DNA of 64,000 bases from Hyphomonas polymorpha PS728. GTDB taxonomy: Bacteria; Pseudomonadota; Alphaproteobacteria; Caulobacterales; Hyphomonadaceae. Position numbers and translations under genes: made by a program. Under the pieces are notes generated by a model, which saw only the letters and a program-made list of their open reading frames with translations, did not search any database and was not told the DNA's origin. Shown here piece after piece: positions 27,469 through 37,941 of this stretch. Numbering within the stretch: the stretch's first letter is position 1; each line of letters starts with the position of its first letter. The stretch covers positions 1 to 64,000 of the forward strand of contig NZ_ARYM01000001.1 of NCBI RefSeq assembly GCF_000685315.1. Direction: 5' to 3'.

Positions 27469-28251
27469 TCAGCGCGGCGCCATGCGGATGCCGCCATCGA
27501 GACGGAGGCACTGGGCGTTGAAATAGGTGTTGCGCACCAGTTCCAGAACCAGCGAGCCATATTCTTCCGGCTTGCCGAGGCGTTTGGGGAAGGGGACTGA
27601 CGAGGCGAGGCTGTTGAGCACCTTGTCCGACGCGCGCAGCATCAGCGGGGTAGCGAAGATGCCCGGCATGATCGAATTGACGCGAATGCCGATATCCATC
27701 AGGTCGCGCGCCATCGGCAGGACGAGGCCATTGACGCCCGCCTTGCATGATCCGTAGACGACCTGTCCGATCTGGCCATCCTGGGCGGCGACAGAGGCTG
27801 TCAGTGTGATGCAGCCGCGCTCGCCATCTTCCAGCTCGGGCAGGTTTGCCATGCCCTCGGCCGACAGCGAGGCAATACGGTAGGAAGCCACCAGCACGCC
27901 CTTCGCGCCGAACTCATAGTCCTCGGTGGAAAGGCGTTTGTAGCGGGCGTTTTCCTTGTCCCAGGAAAGCGTCTTGCCACCTTTCGAGGCCATGGCGCAG
28001 TGCACCGTGATCCGCTCCTGGCCATGGGCGGCGCGGGCTTTCTCGAAGCCGGCGACCACGGAAGCTTCATCCATGATGTTCACATTGCAGAAGATGCCGC
28101 CGATTTCCTTGGCGGTGGCTTCGCCGGCTTCGGCATTGATGTCGAAAATGGCAACCTTGGCGCCAGCCTTTGCCAGGGCGCGGGCAGTGGCCTGGCCGAG
28201 GCCCGAGGCACCCCCGGTGACGACGGCGGCGGTCTCTTTGGTGATTTGCAT
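27469..28251 (-). CDS. Short-chain dehydrogenase, HSD17B10-like (3-hydroxyacyl-CoA dehydrogenase type 2)
   Basis: 260 residues. Cofactor site AAVVTGGASGLGQATARALA with acidic DINAEAG, so NAD is preferred. Catalytic TLTASVAAQDG and VVYGSCKAG give Ser, Tyr and Lys. The long loop near KTLSWDKENARYKRLSTEDY and the C-terminal NAQCLRLDGGIRMAPR are typical of the type-2 3-hydroxyacyl-CoA dehydrogenases that work in fatty acid or branched amino-acid breakdown. A LysR gene lies divergently 160 bases upstream and is its most obvious regulator. Confidence 0.87.
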   Translation of the reverse strand: MQITKETAAVVTGGASGLGQATARALAKAGAKVAIFDINAEAGEATAKEIGGIFCNVNIMDEASVVAGFEKARAAHGQERITVHCAMASKGGKTLSWDKENARYKRLSTEDYEFGAKGVLVASYRIASLSAEGMANLPELEDGERGCITLTASVAAQDGQIGQVVYGSCKAGVNGLVLPMARDLMDIGIRVNSIMPGIFATPLMLRASDKVLNSLASSVPFPKRLGKPEEYGSLVLELVRNTYFNAQCLRLDGGIRMAPR

Positions 28252-28411
28252 GGACGGTTTCCTTCCCTGTCTGGCTGTCTTTATTCCTGTTTAGGCAGGG
28301 GCGGGCGGGTTGCAAATGGTGACGCAGCGCCAAGGATAATGCGTTCCAAAAAGCAACCCGGCGCGTCATTCCTCTTGCCGCAGGTTCAAACTCCCGTCAC
28401 AAACCCTTTCC

Positions 28412-29323
28412 ATGGATTGGGGTAAGCTCAGATCATTCCACGCCGCCGCCGAATCCGGCAGCCTCACCCTTGCGGGCGAGCGCCTTGGCATTTCCCAATC
28501 AGCCGTCTCCCGCCAGATTGCGGCGCTGGAGGAACAGCTTGGCGTCTCGCTGTTCCAGCGCCATGCCCGCGGCCTGGTGCTGACCGATAGCGGCCACACC
28601 CTCTACCGCTCGACGATGGAGATGGCCTCGGCCGCCCAATCAGCCAACACAGCCCTGCGCGACCAGCAGGAAACCCCGCAGGGGGAGCTGATCGTGGCCG
28701 CCCCGGTGGCGTTCGGGTCGATCTGGATGGTGCCGCGGCTGGGCAATTTCGTCCGCCGCCACCCTGATTTGCGGCTCGATCTGCGCCTGGATGACCAATT
28801 TGAGTATGATTTGCTCAAGCTGGAGGCCGAATGCGCCGTGCGCCTCTGGCCGGCGGACAAGGCAGACCTGATCCAGCGCAAGCTCGGCACGCTGGGCACA
28901 AACCTCTATGCCTCGCCCGAATATCTGAAGACCCATGGCGTGCCCAAGGAGCCTCAGGATCTCGATAACCACCGGATCATCGCCTATGGCGACGAGTCCA
29001 CGCCGCTGTTCGAGATGGCCTTTGCCTGCCGGGTAGGGCGTGATGACGCCCCCCCGCGCAACGCGACCCTGAAGGTGAATAATGTGTTCGCCATGCTCCG
29101 GGCGGTTGATGCTGGTCTTGGGATTGCCGATGTGCCGGACTATATGGCCGCTACGTTGCCCCGTCTGGTGCGGGTCCTTCCTGAAGTAACCGGGCCGGTT
29201 TTCGATCTTTACTTTATTTACCCCAGCGACTTGCGCCGGTCTAAGCGCGTGGCTGCGTTCCGGGAGTTCCTGACGGCCGAGACGGAGCCCCTGCGCCGGG
29301 TTTCTATGCGTCAAGGTTCGTGA
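28412..29323 (+). CDS. LysR-type transcriptional regulator
   Basis: 303 residues. The N-terminal winged helix is complete: LRSFHAAAESGSLTLAGERL and GISQSAVSRQIAALEEQLGV (about 5-50). The substrate-binding domain starts near residue 90 (GELIVAAPVAFGSIWMVPRL) and ends in the EFLTAET region. LysR proteins usually control the divergent gene, here the dehydrogenase at 27469-28251, in response to a small molecule. The inducer cannot be inferred. Confidence 0.93.
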   Translation: MDWGKLRSFHAAAESGSLTLAGERLGISQSAVSRQIAALEEQLGVSLFQRHARGLVLTDSGHTLYRSTMEMASAAQSANTALRDQQETPQGELIVAAPVAFGSIWMVPRLGNFVRRHPDLRLDLRLDDQFEYDLLKLEAECAVRLWPADKADLIQRKLGTLGTNLYASPEYLKTHGVPKEPQDLDNHRIIAYGDESTPLFEMAFACRVGRDDAPPRNATLKVNNVFAMLRAVDAGLGIADVPDYMAATLPRLVRVLPEVTGPVFDLYFIYPSDLRRSKRVAAFREFLTAETEPLRRVSMRQGS

Positions 29324-29373
29324 ATTCTAGGTAACACATGCAGAATTGCATGAGTGAGCTGCTGTGTCGCATG

Positions 29374-29401
29374 TTGCAATGCAGCGAAAATGCCCTATCT
29401 A
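29374..29401 (+). promoter_or_regulatory. Candidate promoter for the sRNA at 29407
   Basis: TTGCAA (29374-29379) and TATCTA (29396-29401), spacing 16. The CATGCAGAATTGCATG palindrome just upstream (29337-29352) may be a protein-binding site. Confidence 0.45.
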
Positions 29402-29406
29402 GGCGT

Positions 29407-29522
29407 CATGCCAAGGGTCCTGGGCATAACCCGATCATTCCTCCGATTGGGCGTTTCCTCCCCCCTTCAGGACCCCACTTTATGCCCGGCGCGTCTTATG
29501 ATGCTGCCGGGCTTTCTTTTTT
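29407..29522 (+). ncRNA. Candidate trans-acting small RNA with CCTCC loop
   Basis: About 115 bases, no gene. CCCGATC (29430-29436) pairs with GATTGGG (29445-29451) around the loop ATTCCTCC, an anti-Shine-Dalgarno sequence. GGGTCCTG (29415-29422) pairs with CAGGACCC (29468-29475) around that hairpin, with a second TCCTCCCCCC segment unpaired at 29456-29465. The 3' end is a good intrinsic terminator, GCCCGGC / GCCGGGC followed by TTTCTTTTTT (29484-29522). Alphaproteobacteria are known to have small RNAs with CCUCC loops that base-pair with ribosome binding sites (cuckoo-type and related families). Assignment to such a family is inference. Confidence 0.55.
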
Positions 29523-29594
29523 CCGGCCCGCTGCTCCCGCTTGTAAGGTCTGAAAAGCCGGGTTTCTGAATTTACAGAATTTACAAAACACACT

Positions 29595-31523
29595 TTACCG
29601 CAAGAAGCCACGAATAAGGCGCCAGACCAGGAAAATCACGAGGGCGATCGTGAAGGTCATCGAGGCGTAGAGCACGAATACGGAAAACTCGTTCCAGGGT
29701 TGATCGAGATTCCCGCCGGACAGGTCCAGGAAGGGTGGCACCCAGCTGAGGCTGACAGAAACCTCGTCATTCCGGCTGAGATCGCGCAGTTTGTCGGCCC
29801 ACATCATCGCCAATTGGAAGAAGCCGAACACGCCCAGCGCGCCAAGCAGCAGGTTCATCGCGCTCTCGTCCTTCTTGGCGAGGCGCGCCTCCCGGTCCCG
29901 GGTCTGGCTTTCCATGTTGGAGATCAGGCGTTCGATATAATCATTCCGCCGGCCGATCCCGCGCAGCTGGGTCATCTTCTCGAATACTTCGCTCTCGGTG
30001 TCATAGCGGAACACGTTCATGTACCGGTCGCGGTAATAATTGGCATACTGCCCGGTGCGGAAGGCGTAGAAGGCTTCGGCTGCGCGTTTCAGCCTGCCCT
30101 TGTTGCCGAGCTTTTCCACCTCGTCGATCAGCTCGAAGGCGGAGGCTTCATATTCCCGCGTCATGAACTCGTTATGCATCGAGACGACATGGATCATGAA
30201 GGCGTAGGGGCAGGTGCCGATATAGTCATTGGCCGCTTCCAGGCTGCGGGCCTTCTCGACATAGGTGGTCAGCGCGCGCGGATTGGCGAAGCGCACGAAT
30301 TTCCGCTCGGTCGCCTGTTCCTCGGTGGCCGGATAGATCGGGTCGGTCGAATCCAGGATCTCTGACGGGTCCTGGTTCATGAAATCGATGATGTTCTGGT
30401 TGAAGCCAGCGATGAACAGGTATTGCAGACAGTCCTGCCGCCGGCGGTCATCCATGCCGGGCCGGGTCTTGCGGGCCGCGTCGATCTGCGCGTCGGTGAA
30501 CTGGTCATAGTCCGGCCGGTTGATCACCCAGTGCCAATAGTCCGGCCCCATGCGGATTTCGGGCACATCCACCAGCCCGCGCGGGTTCAACCCGTCCAGC
30601 TTCCGCTGATAGGGCAGATAGCACTCCTCCTGCACCATCAGCGTGCGCGGCGGAGGCACACCGGTCACCTTGTCCGGTTCTGGCAGCAGGCGGCGGAAGA
30701 AGGTGGCATCCTCGAAGAAGAAGAGAAGACGGGACACCGGCATCACAAGGCCGGGCACCTCGATGAAGGGCGCTTCGGCCACCAGCGCGTCAAAGGTTGG
30801 CGCCAGCGGAGGGGCCTGACCCTTGCCGGGATCGCGCGGCAGCTTTCCAAACAGGTCTTCCGCATCCAGATCGAAGGAGGCGCGCACATATTGCCAGAAG
30901 CTCAGGTCTTCTCCGCGCGGGCTTTTGACGCGCAGGAGGTCCAGCGGGGCAATGCCGGTGCGGTCATCGGTGGCGCGGAAGGGCGGGGCGCCGTGCGGGC
31001 GGGGTGCGGCTTCAAATTCCTTCGGCGCGGCCGCTTTTTGGAGCAGGGAGAGAAAGTAGAACTCCCCTGGCGTGTGGTCGTAATTGTAGCGAAAGGAAAG
31101 ATGATATCCGATCGCGCCATTGGCATGGGTGTACCAGAAGCGACGTACCCGGAGGGTGCGCGCCTTGCCAAGGCCAGGCGGTGTGGCGATGAAGCGGCGT
31201 CCCTCGGTTGACCAGGCAATCTCGTCCGGCGCCGTGATCTCGATGAACTCGCCATTCTGCGGGCAGAGGGTGTCCAGCAGGAAATCATCCACTGCGCCCA
31301 GCCGTTCGCGGTCGGCAATATCATTGAAAAGGGGCTCTACCGCGTCGCGCAGGCGCTTGCTGCCGCGATAGCCGCGCTGAAAATCCCGTACCGTTTCAGC
31401 GCCCAGAGGCGCGCCAAGCGCAGCAGTGACCTTCTTTTCACTAACATAGAGCGAGAGGGTGAAGTAGACCGACTTGTCCTCGCATTCCTCAAAGTCGTGC
31501 GTGATGCTCGCCATTTCGGTCAT
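29595..31523 (-). CDS. Unknown protein with two C-terminal membrane helices
   Basis: 642 residues, five bases after AGGAGAGG. Not recognised. Residues 1-560 are soluble and rich in aromatic and charged residues, without cysteine-metal or nucleotide-binding motifs I can name. A helical, charged stretch (NMESQTRDREARLAKKDESA) leads into a hydrophobic helix (MNLLLGALGVFGFFQLAMMW), a loop of about 35 residues, and a second helix at the end (YASMTFTIALVIFLVWRLIR). This plan, a large N-terminal cytoplasmic part with a coiled helix and two terminal membrane helices, recalls CorA-type channels, but the GMN signature is absent. It is the second gene of an operon after a GNAT gene, 41 bases apart. Confidence 0.75.
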   Translation of the reverse strand: MTEMASITHDFEECEDKSVYFTLSLYVSEKKVTAALGAPLGAETVRDFQRGYRGSKRLRDAVEPLFNDIADRERLGAVDDFLLDTLCPQNGEFIEITAPDEIAWSTEGRRFIATPPGLGKARTLRVRRFWYTHANGAIGYHLSFRYNYDHTPGEFYFLSLLQKAAAPKEFEAAPRPHGAPPFRATDDRTGIAPLDLLRVKSPRGEDLSFWQYVRASFDLDAEDLFGKLPRDPGKGQAPPLAPTFDALVAEAPFIEVPGLVMPVSRLLFFFEDATFFRRLLPEPDKVTGVPPPRTLMVQEECYLPYQRKLDGLNPRGLVDVPEIRMGPDYWHWVINRPDYDQFTDAQIDAARKTRPGMDDRRRQDCLQYLFIAGFNQNIIDFMNQDPSEILDSTDPIYPATEEQATERKFVRFANPRALTTYVEKARSLEAANDYIGTCPYAFMIHVVSMHNEFMTREYEASAFELIDEVEKLGNKGRLKRAAEAFYAFRTGQYANYYRDRYMNVFRYDTESEVFEKMTQLRGIGRRNDYIERLISNMESQTRDREARLAKKDESAMNLLLGALGVFGFFQLAMMWADKLRDLSRNDEVSVSLSWVPPFLDLSGGNLDQPWNEFSVFVLYASMTFTIALVIFLVWRLIRGFLR

Positions 31524-31564
31524 CCGGGCCTCTCCTGCAGTATCGGTCGCCGGCCCCCCGCCGG

Positions 31565-32446
31565 CTAGCTTCGGTCCCGGGACACCTGTGCGGCGGCGGC
31601 AAAAACCGCGTCAAACCCTGTCAGGGAAATGTGATCGCCGCGCTGGCAGGCCGCTTCCAGCACCTCCAGCTGGGCGGCAGCCACCGGCGAGGAGGCAGGA
31701 TCGCGCCCCTTAAGCACGGTCACACCGAAAAAACGCCGCATGTGCGCCAGCATCCGGCAGGCGGGCAGAGACTCCGCGCCGCCAGAGCCGAGCACGCCGA
31801 GCAGCAACTCATCCTCCGATCCCTGATCATTTGACAGGGGTGGTTGGCGATACTCCATCCCGACAAGCCGGGCCCCGCGGCGCTCCCAGATTTTCAGCCG
31901 GTCAACCTGGTCGAGCCCCGCATGCTGGCTGTCGAGGGCGTAGTCTTCCGGGCTCATCTTCACCGGATTGTTGATCTCGATGAAGATCAGCGGCGTGGGT
32001 ATTTCGCCCTCGGGCCAGGCAAAAGCCTCGCGCGCTTCCTCGCGGACGAGGTGCATCAGGAGGCCAAACAGGCCGCGGCGGCGCTGGTTTGCGTCCACAA
32101 AAATGTAAGAGAGAGAGACGGTCGGGTCTGTTCCATCGCCAGCGAAGGCGATGAAATTGGCCGCGCCCAGCACCGGGCCATTGGCCCCTTCCGTCAGCAG
32201 GATCGCCATCTCCCGGTAGGGCCCGTAAAGCGCCGACAGACGCTCATACGCCTCGCCCTCATTCAGGGCGAGGCAGGCACGAAAGCCATCCAGGTCTTCT
32301 TTTTCATCGGGCAGGATGAAGGCGGCGTCATAGGCCGCATAGAAGCGCAGGAGATGAGGATCATCAGGCCGCGTGATGTAATGGGCAATCACGCCGCCTT
32401 CGAGGGCGTCGCTACGCTCGCGTCCGGGCAGGGAGGTTATCGTCAT
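31565..32446 (-). CDS. GNAT-fold N-acetyltransferase-like protein
   Basis: 293 residues. The region around 80-165 has the GNAT order: AILLTEGANGPVLGAANFIA (beta strands), VSLSYIFVDANQRRRGLFGL with an R-x-x-G-x-F acetyl-CoA loop, then IFIEINNP. The end (about 220-293) is extra and helical. Substrate unknown. It is the first gene of the operon with the membrane protein at 29595-31523, so the two may act together. It is divergent from the esterase at 32575. Confidence 0.62.
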   Translation of the reverse strand: MTITSLPGRERSDALEGGVIAHYITRPDDPHLLRFYAAYDAAFILPDEKEDLDGFRACLALNEGEAYERLSALYGPYREMAILLTEGANGPVLGAANFIAFAGDGTDPTVSLSYIFVDANQRRRGLFGLLMHLVREEAREAFAWPEGEIPTPLIFIEINNPVKMSPEDYALDSQHAGLDQVDRLKIWERRGARLVGMEYRQPPLSNDQGSEDELLLGVLGSGGAESLPACRMLAHMRRFFGVTVLKGRDPASSPVAAAQLEVLEAACQRGDHISLTGFDAVFAAAAQVSRDRS

Positions 32447-32574
32447 GCGGTTTGAGTGGTCGCATGTCAGCGGCTTCTGTCAACGGGATTCTCTCTGGCT
32501 GCCCCGCCGCAAGGGCTCGACGCTCCCTTCAGGATCGGGAATGCTGGTGGCGATAAACTATCCGGAGGAAACCC

Positions 32575-33540
32575 ATGTCATCCCGCCATCTTGTTGATCC
32601 TGAACTGCTGCCCTTCCTGGAGAGCTTCCCGACGATCAACATCAATGCTGAAAATCTGCCTGCGGTGCGCGAGATGAACCGGGCGGGGCTCGCGCTGCTG
32701 CCGCCGCTGCCCGAGACGGCGGTGATGGAGGAGCGCTTCATCCCCGGCCCGGCGGGCGCCCCCGATGTGCGCGTGAAACTCTACCGCAGGAAAGACGGCG
32801 CCAAGGGCCCGCGCCCGGCGATCCTCCACCTGCATGGCGGGGGCTATATCTCCGGCAATCCGGAATTCATGGGCCCGCAATGCGCGCTCTGGGCAGAGCT
32901 CTTTGATGCGGTCGTCGTCTCGCCGGCTTACCGCCTCGCCCCGGAGACCAGCTATCCCGGCAATGTGGAAGACGCGTATGCCGCCACCGCCTGGATGAAC
33001 CGGGAAGCGGCCAGTCTCGGCCTCGACCCGGCCCGTATCGCGGTGACGGGGGAAAGCGCCGGCGGCGGGCTTTCTGCCGCGCTCGCCCTCTTGGTGCGTG
33101 ACCGGGGCGAATACCGTTTCTGCCATCAGCAGCTGATCTTCCCGATGCTGGACGATCGCACGGCGGTGCGCGCCGATCTCTCGCCAATGTATGGCGAGTT
33201 CATCTGGACAAATGGATCAAACCATTTCGGCTGGGCTTCGCTTCTGGGCCAGCCGCCGGGCAGCCCGGATGTCTCGCCCTATGCGGCGGCCGCCCGCGCA
33301 GAAAGCCTTGCCGGCCTGCCGCCCACCTTCATCTCGACTGGCGCACTTGATCTCTTTACGGAGGAAAATCTGGAATATGCCCGCCGCCTGATGGCCGAGG
33401 GCGTGCCGGTGGAACTGCACGTCTATCCCGGCGCGCCCCATGCTTATATGCGCGATATGCGCGCCAAAGTCTCACGCACCTATATGCGCGACGCGCTGGC
33501 TGGCATGGCCCGCGGCCTGGGGGTAGCGTTTGAGGGGTAG
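32575..33540 (+). CDS. Alpha/beta-hydrolase esterase, hormone-sensitive-lipase type
   Basis: 321 residues. The oxyanion-hole motif HLHGGGYISGN (near residues 83-93) and nucleophile GESAGGGL identify the HSL (class IV) esterases. The acid is in STGALDLFTEEN and the catalytic histidine in YPGAPHAYMRD. Such enzymes hydrolyse short- to medium-chain carboxylic esters. CGGAGGAAACCC precedes the ATG. A repeat hairpin separates it from the convergent dps. Confidence 0.92.
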   Translation: MSSRHLVDPELLPFLESFPTININAENLPAVREMNRAGLALLPPLPETAVMEERFIPGPAGAPDVRVKLYRRKDGAKGPRPAILHLHGGGYISGNPEFMGPQCALWAELFDAVVVSPAYRLAPETSYPGNVEDAYAATAWMNREAASLGLDPARIAVTGESAGGGLSAALALLVRDRGEYRFCHQQLIFPMLDDRTAVRADLSPMYGEFIWTNGSNHFGWASLLGQPPGSPDVSPYAAAARAESLAGLPPTFISTGALDLFTEENLEYARRLMAEGVPVELHVYPGAPHAYMRDMRAKVSRTYMRDALAGMARGLGVAFEG

Positions 33541-33558
33541 GGGGCGCGCCTCGGCTCA

Positions 33559-33630
33559 CCCTGAGCAAAGTCGAAGGGCGAGCCGGGGCTTGGCGGCAAC
33601 GCTTGTGGCCATCCTTCGACTTCGCTCAGG
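33559..33630. repeat. Inverted repeat between esterase and dps
   Basis: CCCTGAGCAAAGTCGAAGGG (33559-33578) and CCTTCGACTTCGCTCAGG (33613-33630) are inverted copies with one mismatch, separated by 34 bases. The CTTCGACTTCGCTCAGGATGA type of word recurs in intergenic regions of many alphaproteobacterial genomes. Placed between convergent genes, it can act as a two-way terminator. I saw no second copy in this window. Confidence 0.75.
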
Positions 33631-33664
33631 ATGAGCGTTGTACGGAAGGATGGCAAGGAGCGTA

Positions 33665-34129
33665 TCAGACTGAAGCCCGCAGCATCCAGGCTGTCTTCTC
33701 GGCAATCTGCGCGCGCTGGGTGAAGAGGTCGACCGACACCGGGTCGGCATTCTTCTCGGCGATGGTGATGCCATACTTCGCCGCGCGGCTGACGGCTTCA
33801 TGGCCCGCCGCAAGGTTCTTCACCATCGTGTCGGCGTCGGGCACGTCGTTGTCTGGCTTGATCGTGGCATGTTTCATCATTTCGCCCGAGGAGCCCGGCG
33901 CGAAATGGCCAAGCGCCCGGATTCGCTCAGCGATCTCGTCGAGGGCCGCCCACAGCTCGGTGTACTGGGTCATGAACAGGCTGTGTAGCGAATTGAAGCG
34001 CGGGCCCGTGACGTTCCAGTGATAACCGTGGGTCTTGATATAGAGCGCATAGGTCTCGCCCAGTAGGGTCTTCAGGGCGTCAGCTGAGGATTTGCGGGCT
34101 TCGTCAGACATTCCGATGTCGATGGACAT
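33665..34129 (-). CDS. dps: Dps-family ferritin-like protein
   Basis: 154 residues from ATG 34129 (AAAGGAGAAATTTC upstream); an upstream start would add 16 unrelated residues. Dps forms dodecamers that oxidise iron and protect DNA. The ferroxidase pattern is seen as YIKTHGYHWNVTGPRFNSLH (His ligands) and WAALDEIAERIRALGHFAPG (Asp, Glu). No DNA-binding lysine tail is obvious at the N-terminus. It converges on the esterase. Confidence 0.92.
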   Translation of the reverse strand: MSIDIGMSDEARKSSADALKTLLGETYALYIKTHGYHWNVTGPRFNSLHSLFMTQYTELWAALDEIAERIRALGHFAPGSSGEMMKHATIKPDNDVPDADTMVKNLAAGHEAVSRAAKYGITIAEKNADPVSVDLFTQRAQIAEKTAWMLRASV

Positions 34130-34254
34130 GAAATTTCTCCTTTTGAAACAGAATGGGGAACAGCTCCCCGTGCCCAATGCATATTGGGACTGTGAGACTG
34201 ATTTTCCAATCCGAAACCCGCCCTGCGGCTATAGGTTCCGCCTATGGCGGCTGA

Positions 34255-35508
<1,254 letters not shown>

Positions 35509-35717
35509 TTACTGGAGGCCCGGCAGGCCTTCAAGGCGCTGAATTGGCGCTACCCCATCCCGCCAGAGGCAAGGCATGGGCAGGGATGCCCGGCGGGTGA
35601 ACCAGATCGATGAAATTTTACCGGCTTTTTCGCGAGCCGATAACGCAACTGGCCCATAATGAGCGGTGTTGCGGATAAAACTGCCTGAAAGCAGAGTACC
35701 ACATCCCGAGCAGTGCC

Positions 35718-36008
35718 ATGAGTATGGATAGCTGGACTCAGAAATTTGACGCCGCCCTTACCCGCGCCAGCTACGAGCTTTCGGGGCTGACCGAGACTCT
35801 TTCAGAGTTTCTCGGCGGGCTGAGCCTGGTCGAGAAGATCCTGCTGGGCGCTCTGGGGGTGGCGACGTTATGCTACATGTTCATGCCAGGTGGCCGGGGC
35901 GATGGCGCGGGCAATCCCAGCGGCAGATATTTCGCCGGTATCCTCCTGTTGTTCGTTGCCACTGGCGTGTTTGCCGGGCTGGTGATGTCCGGCGACATTT
36001 CCCTCTGA
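35718..36008 (+). CDS. Small two-helix membrane protein
   Basis: 96 residues. Hydrophobic segments at about 38-55 ([19 protein letters not shown]) and 72-92 ([19 protein letters not shown]), with an amphipathic N-terminal helix. Not recognised. It lies 58 bases before uvrC on the same strand and may be co-transcribed. Confidence 0.65.
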   Translation: MSMDSWTQKFDAALTRASYELSGLTETLSEFLGGLSLVEKILLGALGVATLCYMFMPGGRGDGAGNPSGRYFAGILLLFVATGVFAGLVMSGDISL

Positions 36009-36066
36009 CAGTTCACGCGCAGCGCACAAGCTTTCCCGCCCCGCCGGTCTCGACTATCTCTGCCCC

Positions 36067-37941
36067 ATGACCGATACGAGCCCCGGCGCTGCCCCGATCC
36101 GCGGGGTGGACGTCATCAGAGAGAATTTGAAACACCTCCCGGCCAAGCCCGGCGTCTACCGTATGTTCGGTGAGGCGGGGGAGGTGCTGTATGTCGGCAA
36201 GGCGCGCGACCTGAAGGCGCGGGTCTCCAACTATACCCGTATGGGCGGCCACACCCAGCGCATCGCCCGGATGATCTCGATGACGCGGGCGATGGAATTC
36301 GTCGTCACCGAAAGCGAGACAGAGGCGCTGCTGCTGGAAGCCAGCCTCGTCAAATCGCTCAAACCCCGTTTCAACGTGCTGCTGCGCGATGACAAGTCGT
36401 TTCCTTACATCCTTATCCGCCGCAATCATGAAGCGCCGCAGATCAAGAAGTATCGTGGCAGCAAGCAGGATGAGGGCGATTATTTCGGTCCCTTCGCCAA
36501 TGCCGGCGCGGTGATGCGCACGCTCGACACGCTGCAGAAGGCGTTCCTGCTGCGCACCTGCGAGGACAGCGTGTATTCGGCCCGCACGCGGCCCTGCATG
36601 CTCTACCAGATCAAGCGCTGCGCCGGGCCATGCGTCGGCCTCGTCTCGAAGGAAGACTATACCGAGCTTGCCAATGAGGCGGCCGACTTCCTGCGCGGGA
36701 AGGGGGCTGACCTTCAGAAGCGGCTCGCCGCAGAGATGGAAGCGGCCTCCGAGGCGATGGAGTTCGAAACCGCCGCGCGCCTGCGCGACCGCATCCGCGC
36801 CATCGCCCATGTCCGCTCCACCCAGGACGTGAACCCCGACGGGATCGAGGAAGCCGATGTGTTTGCCATCTCGATGGAGGGCGGGGTCTCCTGCGTGCAG
36901 GTCTTCTTCATCCGGGCCGGGCAGAACTGGGGCGCGAGCGCGCACTTTCCCCGCCATGAGCGCGATCAGTCCGTGGCCGAGATCCTCGCCGCCTTCCTGG
37001 TGCAGTTCTATGACAAGCGCCCGCCGCCCCGTCTGATCCTCGTCAACGAGTTGCCCGAACAGGCCGAGCTCATCGAGGAAGCCCTCGCCCTGAAGGCTGG
37101 CCGCAAGATCGAGCTGCGCCGTCCCGAACGCGGCGCCAAGCGTGATCTGCTGACCCAGGCCGAGCGCAATGCCCACGAAGCGCTCTCCCGCAAGCTGGCT
37201 GAAAGCGCCAGCCAGGAGCGGTTGCTGACGGAAGTGCAGAAGGTGTTTGATCTTCCCCGTCCGCCGGAGCGGATCGAGGTTTACGACAACTCCCACATTC
37301 AGGGCACCAACGCCGTCGGCGGCATGATCGTTGCTGGCCCCGAAGGCTTCCGCAAACAGGCCTATCGGAAGTTCAATATCAAGGACACAGAGCTCACCCC
37401 CGGCGATGATTACGGAATGATGCGGGAAGTCATGCGCCGCCGCTTTGCCCGCGCATTGAAGGAGAAAGAGTCCGGAAATGTCCAGGAATGGCCGGATCTG
37501 GTGCTGATCGATGGTGGCCTTGGCCAGCTGAATGCCACTCTGGAAACGCTGGCGGAGCTTGGTTTGACCCCGGAGGATGTCACCCTTGTGTCCATCGCCA
37601 AGGGTGTTGATCGCAATGCTGGCCGCGAACAATTCTTCCGCCCCGGCAAAGCTCCGTTCAAGCTGCCGGAGAATGCGCCGGTTCTCTATTATCTTCAGCG
37701 ATTGCGGGATGAGGCTCACCGCTGGGCTATCGGCGCGCACCGCCAGAAGCGCGCTGCCGAAGCGGCCCGCTCACCGCTCGATGAAATCGAAGGCATCGGC
37801 CCGGCCCGCAAGAAGGCCCTGTTGCACCATTTCGGCTCTGCTCGCGGTGTTTCCCGCGCCAAGGTGGCCGACCTGATGGAGGTGGAGGGCGTCAACGAAG
37901 CCCTGGCCATCCGCATCTACGGCCATTTCCACGGCGGTTAG
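36067..37941 (+). CDS. uvrC: Excinuclease ABC subunit C
   Basis: 624 residues, usual length. UvrC makes both incisions in nucleotide excision repair. The N-terminal GIY-YIG nuclease is [20 protein letters not shown]; the UVR domain is near residues 217-250 ([17 protein letters not shown]); the RNase-H-like 5'-nuclease part contains [20 protein letters not shown] and [10 protein letters not shown]; and the C-terminal helix-hairpin-helix is [20 protein letters not shown]. Its stop overlaps the convergent TetR gene by 4 bases. Confidence 0.97.
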   Translation: MTDTSPGAAPIRGVDVIRENLKHLPAKPGVYRMFGEAGEVLYVGKARDLKARVSNYTRMGGHTQRIARMISMTRAMEFVVTESETEALLLEASLVKSLKPRFNVLLRDDKSFPYILIRRNHEAPQIKKYRGSKQDEGDYFGPFANAGAVMRTLDTLQKAFLLRTCEDSVYSARTRPCMLYQIKRCAGPCVGLVSKEDYTELANEAADFLRGKGADLQKRLAAEMEAASEAMEFETAARLRDRIRAIAHVRSTQDVNPDGIEEADVFAISMEGGVSCVQVFFIRAGQNWGASAHFPRHERDQSVAEILAAFLVQFYDKRPPPRLILVNELPEQAELIEEALALKAGRKIELRRPERGAKRDLLTQAERNAHEALSRKLAESASQERLLTEVQKVFDLPRPPERIEVYDNSHIQGTNAVGGMIVAGPEGFRKQAYRKFNIKDTELTPGDDYGMMREVMRRRFARALKEKESGNVQEWPDLVLIDGGLGQLNATLETLAELGLTPEDVTLVSIAKGVDRNAGREQFFRPGKAPFKLPENAPVLYYLQRLRDEAHRWAIGAHRQKRAAEAARSPLDEIEGIGPARKKALLHHFGSARGVSRAKVADLMEVEGVNEALAIRIYGHFHGG

